The notes under the pieces were generated by a model, which worked only from the letters and a program-made list of their open reading frames with translations, had not been told where the DNA came from and made no database searches. Below, piece after piece: positions 52,989-61,836 of a DNA stretch of 64,000 nt. The translations under genes and the position numbers were made by a program. Numbering within the stretch: the first letter of the stretch is position 1; each line of letters starts with the position of its first letter. Source of the stretch: Gammaproteobacteria bacterium (GTDB lineage Bacteria; Gemmatimonadota; Gemmatimonadetes; Longimicrobiales; Gaopeijiaceae); contig JAPPMM010000016.1 of the NCBI GenBank assembly GCA_028819075.1, positions 62,001-126,000 on the forward strand, in the 5' to 3' direction.

Positions 52989-53247
52989 GGCGGTTCTCAC
53001 GGTGAAGGTGGCTCCCGGGGCCCGGAAGGACGAAATCACGGGCTGGATGGGGGATACGCTGAAGCTGCGCGTCGCGGCGCCGCCGGAGAAAGGCAAGGCC
53101 AACGCGGCCGTGGTGGCGTTGCTGGCGCGCACGCTTTCGACCGGCAGGGACCGGATCGTCATCGTGGCGGGGGCCGGGGCACGGCGCAAGCGGGTCCGGA
53201 TCGAGGGCCTGTCGCCGGAAGAGGTGCGCGAGCGGATTCCTATCTGA
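52987..53247 (+). CDS. DUF167/YggU-family protein
   Basis: An 86-residue protein of the YggU family: VKVAPGARKDEITGW, LKLRVAAPPEKGKANAAVV and AGARRKRVRIEGL. The function of this widespread family is unknown. The ATG at 52987-52989 overlaps the divergent hydrolase start (52986-52988 on the other strand). Its last bases overlap the convergent acetamidase gene by eight bases. Confidence 0.88.
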   Translation: MAVLTVKVAPGARKDEITGWMGDTLKLRVAAPPEKGKANAAVVALLARTLSTGRDRIVIVAGAGARRKRVRIEGLSPEEVRERIPI

Positions 53248-54490
53248 GGAAGATGTTCTTCGGGATGTACCCCGTGACGACCTGCGTCAGGTCGACCACC
53301 TCGCTGACCCGGAAGTCCACCGCGATGCTCGCCAGGGAGAGGGCCTCGGCGGGCGACAGCCCCTTCTCCTCGCCCAGGAAGTTCACGACCTCCCTGGTGG
53401 CGTGGCGGGCGGCGCGGTCGAGATCCAGGTCGATGCCCATGATCATGTAGTACTCGTCGTCCTCGGCGCGCGGCGCGGAGATGCTGCGGTCCTTGTGCAC
53501 GGCGAAGCGGAACACGCCGGAGAGCGATTGCTCGATCGCGGTGCCGCTCACCTCACCGTCGCCCTGCGCGCCGTGGGGATCGCCGGTGTAGAAGAGCGCG
53601 CCCTCGTGGAAGACGGGCAGGTACAGGGTGGTGCCGGCCTTGAGGTCCTTGACGTCCAGGTTGCCGCCGAAGGCGCCGGGGGGCCGGGAGCCCTGAACCC
53701 CGGGCACGGTCACGCCCGGCTGGCCCACCACCGGATCGGGCGCGACCGCAAGGATCCCCATGAAGGGCGCCAGCGGCACGTGGATGTCGTCGGAGATGAG
53801 GGCCACCTCACGCCCGTCCACCTCCCCGGTGCGGATGACGTGACGGGTTCCGGGCGGAATGTCGAGCGCCGGATCGTCGGGACGGGCGCCGGGATAGTCC
53901 ATCGAGAACACGCCGCCCCGGGCGGAGGTGTTGTTGATGCCCCACGACACCCGGGTCTCGATGGAGAGGATCTCGACCTCTAGCACGTCTCCCGGCTCGG
54001 CGCCTTCGACGTAGACGGGACCGGTGATGACGTGGCCGCTCCGTCCCTCGCGAGGGCGACCCTCGCGCGACGCCCAGAAGTCGAGCACGTCCTGAAGGAT
54101 TTCGTCGCGCGGCAGGCCGAGACCGGTGAGGTAGGCCACCGGTTCTTCGCTCTGGGTGGCGCCGGCGTGGGTGAGGGTGTTGATGCGCACGGTCTCGCCC
54201 GGCTGGACCCGCAACACGGGCGCCTTGTCGATGGGGAACCAGCCCCAGGCGACGTTCTCGGGGGTGGAGGGCACGAAGTGATCGGCCTCGCCCGCCGGCT
54301 CGGCGCTGCGCATTTCCGGTGCGGACGGGTTCGCCTCCGGGCTGCCGCTCTCACCATCCGGGGCGGCGCACGCGGCCGCCAGCACGATGGCCACCGCCGG
54401 GCCCAGGCGCGGATCCGCCAACCGGCGGAGGAACGATCCGGATCCTCCATGACTGCTCTGACTCCCGACGCGGATTCGTGTGGCGCGCAT
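53240..54490 (-). CDS. Exported acetamidase/formamidase-like lipoprotein
   Basis: A 416-residue protein of the FmdA/AmdA family. The N-terminus has a long Arg-rich lead then a lipobox (AVAIVLAAACAAP). Family features are PVYVEGAEPGDVLEVEILSI, WGINNTSARGGVF, RHVIRTGEVDGREV and GALFYTGDPHGAQGDGEVSG. Usual members hydrolyse short amides to ammonia and carboxylate in the cytosol; export here is atypical. ATG at 54490 follows AGGAGA by seven bases. It diverges from the TauE/SafE gene. Confidence 0.82.
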   Translation of the reverse strand: MRATRIRVGSQSSHGGSGSFLRRLADPRLGPAVAIVLAAACAAPDGESGSPEANPSAPEMRSAEPAGEADHFVPSTPENVAWGWFPIDKAPVLRVQPGETVRINTLTHAGATQSEEPVAYLTGLGLPRDEILQDVLDFWASREGRPREGRSGHVITGPVYVEGAEPGDVLEVEILSIETRVSWGINNTSARGGVFSMDYPGARPDDPALDIPPGTRHVIRTGEVDGREVALISDDIHVPLAPFMGILAVAPDPVVGQPGVTVPGVQGSRPPGAFGGNLDVKDLKAGTTLYLPVFHEGALFYTGDPHGAQGDGEVSGTAIEQSLSGVFRFAVHKDRSISAPRAEDDEYYMIMGIDLDLDRAARHATREVVNFLGEEKGLSPAEALSLASIAVDFRVSEVVDLTQVVTGYIPKNIFLR

Positions 54491-54644
54491 CTCCGACTCT
54501 CCTCTTGCTGGCACATGGCGAACTGCTCACGTACCGTTAGCGACCGATCGGCCTCGAATCAAACGAGTTGCCGCGCGGCGAGCGGACTTCCCCGGGATTT
54601 CCACCGGCGCGCACAACCCTGGTTTCCTCCAGCGGAGAACGGAC

Positions 54645-55550
54645 GTGTTCGACACCAGCGACCCCCGGCTGTACCTGTTCACGGCCCTGGCCATCATTGC
54701 CCTGATGTTCGTCTACCACTGGGTAACCTCCGCGCGCGCGACGGCGGGCGATGGCTCGGGAAGGGGCGGAACCCGCGGCAAGCCCAATCTGTTCGAGCTG
54801 GTGGTGGGCTTCGGCACCAACTTCTTCGACACCCTGGGGATCGGCTCCTTCGCGCCCACGACATCGCTCTACAAGCTGGCGAAGACCGTCCCCGACGACG
54901 AAATCCCGGGCACCATGATGACCGGCCACACCCCGCCCGTCATCATCCAGGCCTTCATCTTCATGACCATCATCCTGGTGGAGCCGCTCACCCTGTTTAC
55001 CCTGATTGCCGCGGCGGTGCTGGGGGCGTGGCTGGGTGCGGGGGTCGTGACCCGCCTTCCGCGCCACTGGATCCAGATCGGCATGGGGGTCGCGCTGCTG
55101 ATCGCGGCCGCGACCTTTCTGCGGTCCATCTTCGGCACCGACCCGGTGGGCGGTGAGGCAACCGGAGTAGCCGGCGCCGACCTTGTGATCTCCGCCGTCT
55201 GCCTGTTCGTGCTGGGGGCGCTCATGACCATCGGGATCGGCATGTACGCGCCCACCATGATCGTGGTCAGCGCCATCGGCATGACCCCCGCGGTGGCCTT
55301 CCCGATCATGATGGGATCCGCCGCCTTCCTCATGGCGGTCGCGGGCATCCGCTTCGCGCGGGCGGGCCGCTACGGGCTGAAGGCGGCGCTGGGGCTGACC
55401 ATCGGGGGCATCCCCGCCGTGCTTGCGGCGGCGTTCATCGTCCGCTCGCTGCCGCTCGACGTGATGCGCTGGCTGGTCGTGGTGGTGGTGCTTTACGCCG
55501 CCGTGGCCATGCTCCGGTCGGCCGCGCAGGAGCTGCGGGGGGGCAACTGA
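54645..55550 (+). CDS. TauE/SafE-family permease
   Basis: A 301-residue membrane protein with about eight helices and two related halves (VVGFGTNFFDTLGIGSFAPTT, TIGIGMYAPTMIVVSAIGM). It matches the TauE/SafE family of sulfite, sulfonate or small-acid exporters. The GTG at 54645 has GGAG seven bases upstream; the longer frame overlapping the acetamidase start is not supported. Substrate unknown. Confidence 0.82.
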   Translation: MFDTSDPRLYLFTALAIIALMFVYHWVTSARATAGDGSGRGGTRGKPNLFELVVGFGTNFFDTLGIGSFAPTTSLYKLAKTVPDDEIPGTMMTGHTPPVIIQAFIFMTIILVEPLTLFTLIAAAVLGAWLGAGVVTRLPRHWIQIGMGVALLIAAATFLRSIFGTDPVGGEATGVAGADLVISAVCLFVLGALMTIGIGMYAPTMIVVSAIGMTPAVAFPIMMGSAAFLMAVAGIRFARAGRYGLKAALGLTIGGIPAVLAAAFIVRSLPLDVMRWLVVVVVLYAAVAMLRSAAQELRGGN

Positions 55551-55551
55551 C

Positions 55552-56649
55552 TCAGTTCGCCTCCCAGAGTTCGGTTCTGGGCTGGAAGGCCTTCCACGCG
55601 AACCAGAACGCGATGTAGGCGCCTTCGACCGGCTCCAGGCGGGTGCCTTCCATGGGCCCCGCGATGGCTACCCCGTCCGTCCGCCAGCGCGAACCCGTCC
55701 CGGCGTCCACCATGTCGCCTCCGGTGAACTCGAAGGTGAGGGTCTGTCCGTCCACCACGGGGTTGAGCGCGAACGCCGCCTCCCCGGCACTGTCCCACAC
55801 CACCAGGACCGGCCTCCCGCCCACCATGTCGTTTACCACGGTCACGGGCGACCCGTCCCCCTGGAGTTCACCGAAGGGGTACGCCTTGCCGCCGTCCGCA
55901 TCGTCGAGGATCCCGAGCACGCGCTCCTTGACCGGCCGGCGGGCGTCGGTGACGGGCTGGCGATAGAACAGCTGGGTGTTCTCCAGGCTCTCGTAGTCGC
56001 CGTATGGATAGCGGTCGTAGGTCGTGCTCAGGCCGCCGTCGGGGCGCACCACCACCAGGCCGTCCTGATAGAGACCGCGCCAGCGGTCCCAGGTGACCTC
56101 CGAGGAGGCGATCAGCGGCAGCGGCTGCCCCAGTTTGGAGCCGCAGCCGGCTTCGCGCAGCATCTGGGGCCAGAGCGAGCGCTCCCCGTCCGTGCGGTCG
56201 TACATGATCAGGTTGTTCTGAAAGAGGAGCCCGGATACTCCGAACTCGGCCCCCGCGACCTCGCTGCGGTCGAACACGATGCTCGATCCGGTGAGGGGAC
56301 AATAGGTGACGGCGACCCGGTGCTGGCCCAGCGTCAGGTTCACGATCTCGTGCCACCAGAGGATGCGATGGGGCACCGCGAACATCTGTCCGTCCAGCTC
56401 GAAGCTGATCACGCGGTCGCTTTCCCACAGAAAGCCGGTCTGCTGGTCGAAGATCCCCACCATGGGTGGATTGGTGAGGGCCGGAATGCCATCGACCCCC
56501 ACGCCACCGTCAAAGACCAGGTCGGTGTTGATCGAGCAGTTGGGACCGACGTCGACGGGCGTCGTGGGTTCTGGGCCCGTGGGGGCGTCGGAACAGGAGA
56601 GCAGCAGCGACACGCACGCGGCGGCGAGCGTCAGGGGCTTGGAGCGCAT
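55552..56649 (-). CDS. DUF3179 lipoprotein
   Basis: A 365-residue lipoprotein (lipobox LLLSCSDAP). It matches DUF3179: GIPALTNPPMV, DQQTGFLWESDRVISFE, FAVPHRILWWHEIVNLTLG, VAVTYCPLTGSSIVFDRSE and LWPQMLREA. The conserved Cys in TYCPLTG and paired aromatic motifs suggest a redox or ligand site; the activity is unknown. ATG at 56649. It converges on the TauE/SafE gene and diverges from SpmA with about 144 bases between. Confidence 0.88.
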   Translation of the reverse strand: MRSKPLTLAAACVSLLLSCSDAPTGPEPTTPVDVGPNCSINTDLVFDGGVGVDGIPALTNPPMVGIFDQQTGFLWESDRVISFELDGQMFAVPHRILWWHEIVNLTLGQHRVAVTYCPLTGSSIVFDRSEVAGAEFGVSGLLFQNNLIMYDRTDGERSLWPQMLREAGCGSKLGQPLPLIASSEVTWDRWRGLYQDGLVVVRPDGGLSTTYDRYPYGDYESLENTQLFYRQPVTDARRPVKERVLGILDDADGGKAYPFGELQGDGSPVTVVNDMVGGRPVLVVWDSAGEAAFALNPVVDGQTLTFEFTGGDMVDAGTGSRWRTDGVAIAGPMEGTRLEPVEGAYIAFWFAWKAFQPRTELWEAN

Positions 56650-56793
56650 GGTGTGTTCGGCCTGGGTCGGCGAGCGAGGGCCCGGAATCGTGCCGGGCCG
56701 GAAAATGACTGCTATCATAACCCCGCGCGCCGGTAAGGTGTCCGCCGGCCCGTCGAGCGTCCATCCAGCCACTCGATCACGGGAAACGACGGC

Positions 56794-57831
56794 TTGCTCA
56801 ACTACATCTGGGCGGCTCTGCTGATTTCGGCCTTCGTCTTCGCGGGGGTTTCCGACATCGGCGATCTCAGCCGGGACACCTACCGCAACGGCCAGCCGCT
56901 CCCGGTGGTGCTGGAGTTTCCCGAGGGCACCGCCGCCAGCGGTGGGCGCACACCGGTGCGGATTCGCATCAACGCCGGGGTCTACCAGGACTTCTACGGC
57001 ACGGACGAGAGCCCAGCGGAAAGCTACGACGGCGTCCTGCTGCGCACCGGCGAGGGAATGGTGCTGCGCTTCGATGCGGGAGCCGCGCTTCCCGAGCCGC
57101 TGGAGACGATCCGGGGCGTGTCGCGCTCGAACGACGACGAGCTTCAGGGGATCGTCGAGGGGTTCCTGTCGCCCGTGCTGGGGCTGGGCGACGACCCCAC
57201 GGCCGCTCAGGCGACCGTGCAGTTCGAGCCCGTCCGCTTCGTGAAGATGACCGCCATCGGCGCGGCGGCGCTCGACTTCGCGGAGACCGCAGCCGGGATC
57301 GCGATCGGGCTGATCGGGGTGCTCGCGCTCTTCCTCGGGGTCATGAAGATCGCGGAGGAGGCGGGCATCATCTACGCCATCGTGCGCGTGGTGCGTCCGG
57401 TGCTGCGGCCGCTCTTTCCGGACGTGCCCGACGACCATCCCGCCCTCGGCATGATCGCGCTCAACCTCACCGCCAACATGTTCGGGCTGGGCAATGCGGC
57501 GACGCCCTTCGGGATCAAGGCCATGGAGGAGCTGCAGAAGCTCAACCCGAGCGAGGACACCGCCACCAACCCCATGGTGATGCTCCTCGCGGTCAACACG
57601 GCGAGCGTCCAGCTGGTGCCCCCGGTGCTGCTGCTCGCGCTCCTCGGCCTCCAGATCAACCGGCTCATCTTCGCCATCATCATCACCACCGGGCTGTCGC
57701 TGGTCGTGGCGGTCGTGGCCGCCCGGCTCTACGGGAGGCTGCCGGGCTCGCGCGCATCGGATCCCAACCAGGGGCAGCGGCCGGCCAGCCGGGCGCCGGG
57801 CGGGGACGCGTCCCGCCGCGGGGAGGGCTGA
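56794..57831 (+). CDS. SpmA-like nucleoside recognition-domain membrane protein
   Basis: A 345-residue membrane protein starting from a TTG with LNYIWAALLISAFVFAG, like spore maturation protein A. A soluble loop of about 100 residues, absent from short SpmA, lies between the first helix and the core. The core has GIAIGLIGVLALFLGVMKI, ANMFGLGNAATPFGIKAME and TNPMVMLLAVNTASVQLVP (gate motif). SpmA and SpmB act together, perhaps as a transporter; the organism need not sporulate. SpmB starts one base after its stop. Confidence 0.83.
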   Translation: MLNYIWAALLISAFVFAGVSDIGDLSRDTYRNGQPLPVVLEFPEGTAASGGRTPVRIRINAGVYQDFYGTDESPAESYDGVLLRTGEGMVLRFDAGAALPEPLETIRGVSRSNDDELQGIVEGFLSPVLGLGDDPTAAQATVQFEPVRFVKMTAIGAAALDFAETAAGIAIGLIGVLALFLGVMKIAEEAGIIYAIVRVVRPVLRPLFPDVPDDHPALGMIALNLTANMFGLGNAATPFGIKAMEELQKLNPSEDTATNPMVMLLAVNTASVQLVPPVLLLALLGLQINRLIFAIIITTGLSLVVAVVAARLYGRLPGSRASDPNQGQRPASRAPGGDASRRGEG

Positions 57832-57832
57832 C

Positions 57833-58375
57833 ATGGAACTCGCGCGCGAGCTGATCGGGCTCTTCTCCGCCTTCGTCATCCCGGTGATTCTGGTCGGTTT
57901 CCCGCTGTACGGGCTGTACAAGCGGGTGCCGGTTTACGAGACCTTCGTCGAGGGGGCGAAGGAGGGGTTCGGGGTGGCGGTGCGCATCATCCCCTACCTC
58001 GTGGCCATCCTGTTCGCTATCGGCATGTTCCGCGCCAGCGGGGCGATGGACGCGCTCATCGCGCTGCTGAACCCGGTGCTGGAGCCGATCGGATTCCCGG
58101 CCGAGGTGCTGCCCATGGCGATCATCCGCCCGCTTACCGGCTCGGGCTCGGCGGGGCTGGTCGCGGACATGGTCGCCCGGTACGGCGAGGACTCGCTGTT
58201 CGTCAAGATGGCCGCGGTGATGTTCGGCTCCACCGAGACGACCTTCTACGTCGTGGCCGTGTACTTCGGCGCCGTCAACATCAAGCGCACCCGGCACGCC
58301 ATTCCCGCCGGGCTGACGGCCGACATCGCGGCGATGCTGTTCGCTGTTTGGGTCGTGCGGCTGCTGTTCGGCTAG
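57833..58375 (+). CDS. SpmB-like nucleoside recognition-domain membrane protein
   Basis: A 180-residue protein with about five helices. The Gate motif ALLNPVLEPIGFPAEVLPMAIIRPLTGSGS is split by these features and ends with VMFGSTETTFYVVAVYFGAV. It pairs with SpmA, whose gene is one base upstream, probably in a two-protein membrane complex. Its usual length matches the family. Confidence 0.86.
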   Translation: MELARELIGLFSAFVIPVILVGFPLYGLYKRVPVYETFVEGAKEGFGVAVRIIPYLVAILFAIGMFRASGAMDALIALLNPVLEPIGFPAEVLPMAIIRPLTGSGSAGLVADMVARYGEDSLFVKMAAVMFGSTETTFYVVAVYFGAVNIKRTRHAIPAGLTADIAAMLFAVWVVRLLFG

Positions 58376-58403
58376 GCGTCGCCGCGTTTGCCGGGAGGAT
58401 GAC

Positions 58404-61400
58404 ATGATGCGTCGGCCGGGCCCCTGGATCCTCTTCGGACTCCTCGGAGTCGCCGGCGTCGTCGTCGCGATCCGGTTCTTCCCCGCCGCCTTCCCCATCG
58501 TCACGCTGGATCTCGCCATGGACCGCGAGGCCGCCGTCGCCCGCGCGGACACTCTGGCGCGGCAGTACGGATGGGACCCGCCAGACGCTCGGACGGCCGC
58601 CACGTTCGGCCAGACGGACCCCGAAGTACAGTCCTACGTCGAACTGGAAGCGGGAGGAAGGGACGCGTTTGTCGAGTTCGCCGAGCGCGGGATCCATCAG
58701 CCGTACGTGTGGACGGTGCGACGCTTCCAGGAAGGGGCGGTCGAGGAAAGTCAGGTTCGGTTTACGCCGGCGGGCGAGCCGTACGGGTTCCGTCTGCGCC
58801 TCTCCGAAGACGATCCGGGTAGCGGCAATCTCGCCGAGCCCGAAGCTCGAGCCGTCGCCGACGGGACGGCGGGGGAGTGGGGGGTGGATCTTTCCTTGTT
58901 CGAGCTCCTCGAATCGTCCCAGGAAACGCAGCCCGGCGGACGCGTGGACCACACGTTCGTGTTCGAGCGGATGGACGCGACGGTGGAGGAGGGCCGCTTT
59001 CGGCTGCGGCTCCGCGTAGCAGGGGAGCGTGCCTCCGAGCTTGCGCACTTCGTCTTCGTGCCGGAGGCCTTCTCCCAGCGCTACCGGGACATGCGGTCGA
59101 GGAACGATGCGATCGCGTTCGCATCGCAATCGGTTTTCGTCGTCCTCTTCCTGCTTGTGGGTGGCGTAGGCGGCACGGCCTTCCTCATGAGGAAGCGTCT
59201 GATCGTCTGGCGTCCGGCCCTCGTCTGGGGCGCCGTCACCGCCGTGCTGCTCGGCCTCGGGATCGTGAACACCCTCCCGCTGAGCTGGATGGGCTACGAC
59301 CCCGCCGTCTCGGTCCAGACGTTCCTGGCCCAGCAACTGGTACTGGCAGGGGCGACCGCCGCGCTCGGCGCTCCGCTTCTGGCGTTCATCTACCTCGCCG
59401 GGGAATCGCTCGGCCGGCAAGCGTTCCCCGGGCACCTCCAGCAGTGGCGCTTCTGGTCGCCCCAGGTCGCGGCGTCCATGCCTGCGCTCGGCCGAACCGC
59501 CGGCGCGTACCTGCTCCTGGGAACGCAACTCGGCTACGTGGTGCTCTTCTACCTGGCCACGTCCCGGCTCGAAGGCTGGTGGTCTCCCGCCGAGGCAGTC
59601 GTCCAGCCGGACCTGCTTGCGACCGCGCAGCCCTGGCTTGTGGCGGTCTCGACCTCGCTCTTCGCGGCCTTCTGGGAGGAGAGCGCGTTCCGTGCCATCC
59701 CCATCGCGTGCGCGACCCTGCTGGCGGCGCGGTACGGACGGAAGAGCCTCTGGATCTGGGGCGCCGTGGCGCTGCAGGCCGTGGTCTTCGCCGCCGGTCA
59801 CGCCAACTACCCTCAGCAGCCGGCCTACGCCCGGGTGGTGGAGCTCACGGTTCCCGCCCTGCTCTGGGGCGTGATCTACCTGTATTTCGGTCTCGTGCCG
59901 ACCATCCTCTCGCACTTCACCTACAACCTCTCGCTGCTGTCGATTCCCCTCTTCGCGTCATCCGCGCCCGGCATTCTCCTGGACAGGGTGGTCGTGGTGG
60001 CGGCCGGGCTGGCTCCGCTCCTGATTGTGGTCGGCGCGCGGCTGAAGGTCGGCGCGCGCGCAAAGGCGCCGAAATGGGCATACAACCGTGCCTGGAAACC
60101 GCCCGCCGCGGAGGAACCGGACGCCGAGGCGGAGTCGGGCGCGGAGGCCGGTGGCGAGTCGCCCACTCCAGAGGTATCCTCGGCCGCCCGGGGTTTCCTC
60201 TCGCGGCGCAAGCTGGTGTACGCGTTGGGTGCGATCGGTGTCTCCGCCTGGGGTGCCGGTGCGTTCAGCGACGCCGGCGGCGCGCCACGGCTGACCGCGA
60301 CCAGGGGCGAGGCGATCGCCGTCGCCCTGGACACGCTGGAGCGGCGCGGGCACGCCGTGGAGTCGTGGACAGCGCTGGCCCAGGTGGTGTCCGGTCGAGG
60401 AGATGCCGACCAGTACGTCTTTGACGAAGCCGGCCCGGACGTGTACGAAGGCCTCCTCGGGACCTATCTGTCCGGACTCCGCTGGATCGTCCGTTTCGTG
60501 GACTTCAGCGCCGACCCCGAGCAGCGCGTCGAGGAACTGCACGTCCACCTCGACGCGGCGGGCGAACCTCTGCGGCTCCGCCACATTCTCCCCGAGGCAC
60601 GTCCGGGCGCTCGGCTGGAGGAGGAGGATGCGCGAGTGGCCGCGCTCGCCGCCATCCAGGCGAGGTACGGGATGGCCGCGGAGTCCATGGACGAAGTCGG
60701 CGCCGTCCAGACGGCGCGGCCGGAGCGCACCGACTGGCGATTCACCTTCGAGGACCGGGCGGTCCTCTCGGAGTTCTCCGGGGAAGCGCGGTTGACGGTG
60801 TTGCTCGCCGGCGACGAGATCGTGGACGTGACTCGCTTCGTGAACGTGCCCGAGGAGTGGGAACTCGCCCGCAGGGACGGCGAGGCGCTCCGCAACCTGG
60901 TGAACCTGTCCGCTGCACTGGTGCTCGTGCTCGGTTTCGCCGGGGCATGCGTCCTGTCGGTGGTCACCTGGGCCAGACGCGGACTGGACACGCGCTTGTT
61001 CGTCCGGGCTGCCCTGCTCGCCGCGGTGGCGCTGGGTCTCGGACAGGCGAACTCCTGGCCGGCCACCGAGGCGATCTTCTCGCCGGCGCAGCCGTGGGGC
61101 CTTCAGGCGGGGATTGCCGCCTTCGCGGGCTTTCTCGGGCTCCTCTTCGGAGCGGGAGCGATCGGTCTGGGCGCCACGCTCGCGCACAGATGGCTCGGAG
61201 AGGGGCGGGATGGGCAGGCCGAGAGGCCGGCATCGCGCTCACTCGCCCTGGCCATGGCCCTGGGTGCTGCCCTGCTGGGTGTCGTGACGCTCGCCGAGTG
61301 GATCGCCGGGGGGCTGCCCGCGTGGCCCGACGTGACGGGGGCCAACTCCTTCATCCCAACCCTGGCCGGGCCGCTCGGGGCGACTGCAGGGTTTCTCTTT

Positions 61401-61799
61401 GGAACGACCGGGCTGCTCCTGATGAGCGGCCTGGCGCGGAGGTCGGGCGCCGGCCTCCGCTGGCGCATCGCGCTGTGGGTCTGCATGCTGGCGGCCGGAG
61501 TCTTCTTCGTTCCCGGGCCGCTCGAGGAGTCGGTTCTCACGTGGGTGCCGACGGCCCTCCTGGGTGGTGCAGTCTTCTTCGCGCTTGCGCGACTCGGTGC
61601 AGCGGCGCCGGCGCTGATGCCCGGCATCGTCGGGACCCTGACATGCGCCGGCCTCCTCGCGCAGGTCGCAACCGGACCGTATCCGGGGGCGCGGCTGGGT
61701 GGCGTGCTGGCGGTCATCGCAGTGGGCACGCTTGTCGCGGGATGGATGCGCGAGATGGACACCGCGCGACGGATATCGCCGCAGCGGCAAGCAGGGTGA
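58404..61799 (+). CDS. Giant CPBP-family intramembrane protease with duplicated architecture
   Basis: A 1131-residue protein, about four times the usual CPBP length. Each half has a soluble sensor-like domain (about 30-205 and 635-830) and a multi-helix membrane block (about 240-560 and 835-1120). The first block has E425-E426-S-A-F-R430, GHANYPQQ and SHFTYNLS, the CPBP catalytic set. In the second, the equivalent site is E1041-E1042-S-V-L-T, so the Arg is lost and the copy is probably inactive. The soluble repeats share V-E-E-x-x-V-x-F/L-x-x-A-G-E-P. Between the halves lies a Glu/Ala-rich linker (about 565-600) and a hydrophobic step. It follows SpmB after 28 bases. Confidence 0.85.
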   Translation: MMRRPGPWILFGLLGVAGVVVAIRFFPAAFPIVTLDLAMDREAAVARADTLARQYGWDPPDARTAATFGQTDPEVQSYVELEAGGRDAFVEFAERGIHQPYVWTVRRFQEGAVEESQVRFTPAGEPYGFRLRLSEDDPGSGNLAEPEARAVADGTAGEWGVDLSLFELLESSQETQPGGRVDHTFVFERMDATVEEGRFRLRLRVAGERASELAHFVFVPEAFSQRYRDMRSRNDAIAFASQSVFVVLFLLVGGVGGTAFLMRKRLIVWRPALVWGAVTAVLLGLGIVNTLPLSWMGYDPAVSVQTFLAQQLVLAGATAALGAPLLAFIYLAGESLGRQAFPGHLQQWRFWSPQVAASMPALGRTAGAYLLLGTQLGYVVLFYLATSRLEGWWSPAEAVVQPDLLATAQPWLVAVSTSLFAAFWEESAFRAIPIACATLLAARYGRKSLWIWGAVALQAVVFAAGHANYPQQPAYARVVELTVPALLWGVIYLYFGLVPTILSHFTYNLSLLSIPLFASSAPGILLDRVVVVAAGLAPLLIVVGARLKVGARAKAPKWAYNRAWKPPAAEEPDAEAESGAEAGGESPTPEVSSAARGFLSRRKLVYALGAIGVSAWGAGAFSDAGGAPRLTATRGEAIAVALDTLERRGHAVESWTALAQVVSGRGDADQYVFDEAGPDVYEGLLGTYLSGLRWIVRFVDFSADPEQRVEELHVHLDAAGEPLRLRHILPEARPGARLEEEDARVAALAAIQARYGMAAESMDEVGAVQTARPERTDWRFTFEDRAVLSEFSGEARLTVLLAGDEIVDVTRFVNVPEEWELARRDGEALRNLVNLSAALVLVLGFAGACVLSVVTWARRGLDTRLFVRAALLAAVALGLGQANSWPATEAIFSPAQPWGLQAGIAAFAGFLGLLFGAGAIGLGATLAHRWLGEGRDGQAERPASRSLALAMALGAALLGVVTLAEWIAGGLPAWPDVTGANSFIPTLAGPLGATAGFLFGTTGLLLMSGLARRSGAGLRWRIALWVCMLAAGVFFVPGPLEESVLTWVPTALLGGAVFFALARLGAAAPALMPGIVGTLTCAGLLAQVATGPYPGARLGGVLAVIAVGTLVAGWMREMDTARRISPQRQAG

Positions 61800-61836
61800 T
61801 GCGCCAAGGGGACACATCCGGGTTTCCCGGGAAGTC

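Noticed and set aside
55552..57921. Minus-strand 789-residue frame beyond the DUF3179 start
   Set aside because: The part upstream of 56649 is antisense to the SpmA-like gene and lacks protein-like patterns; the lipoprotein signal begins at 56649.
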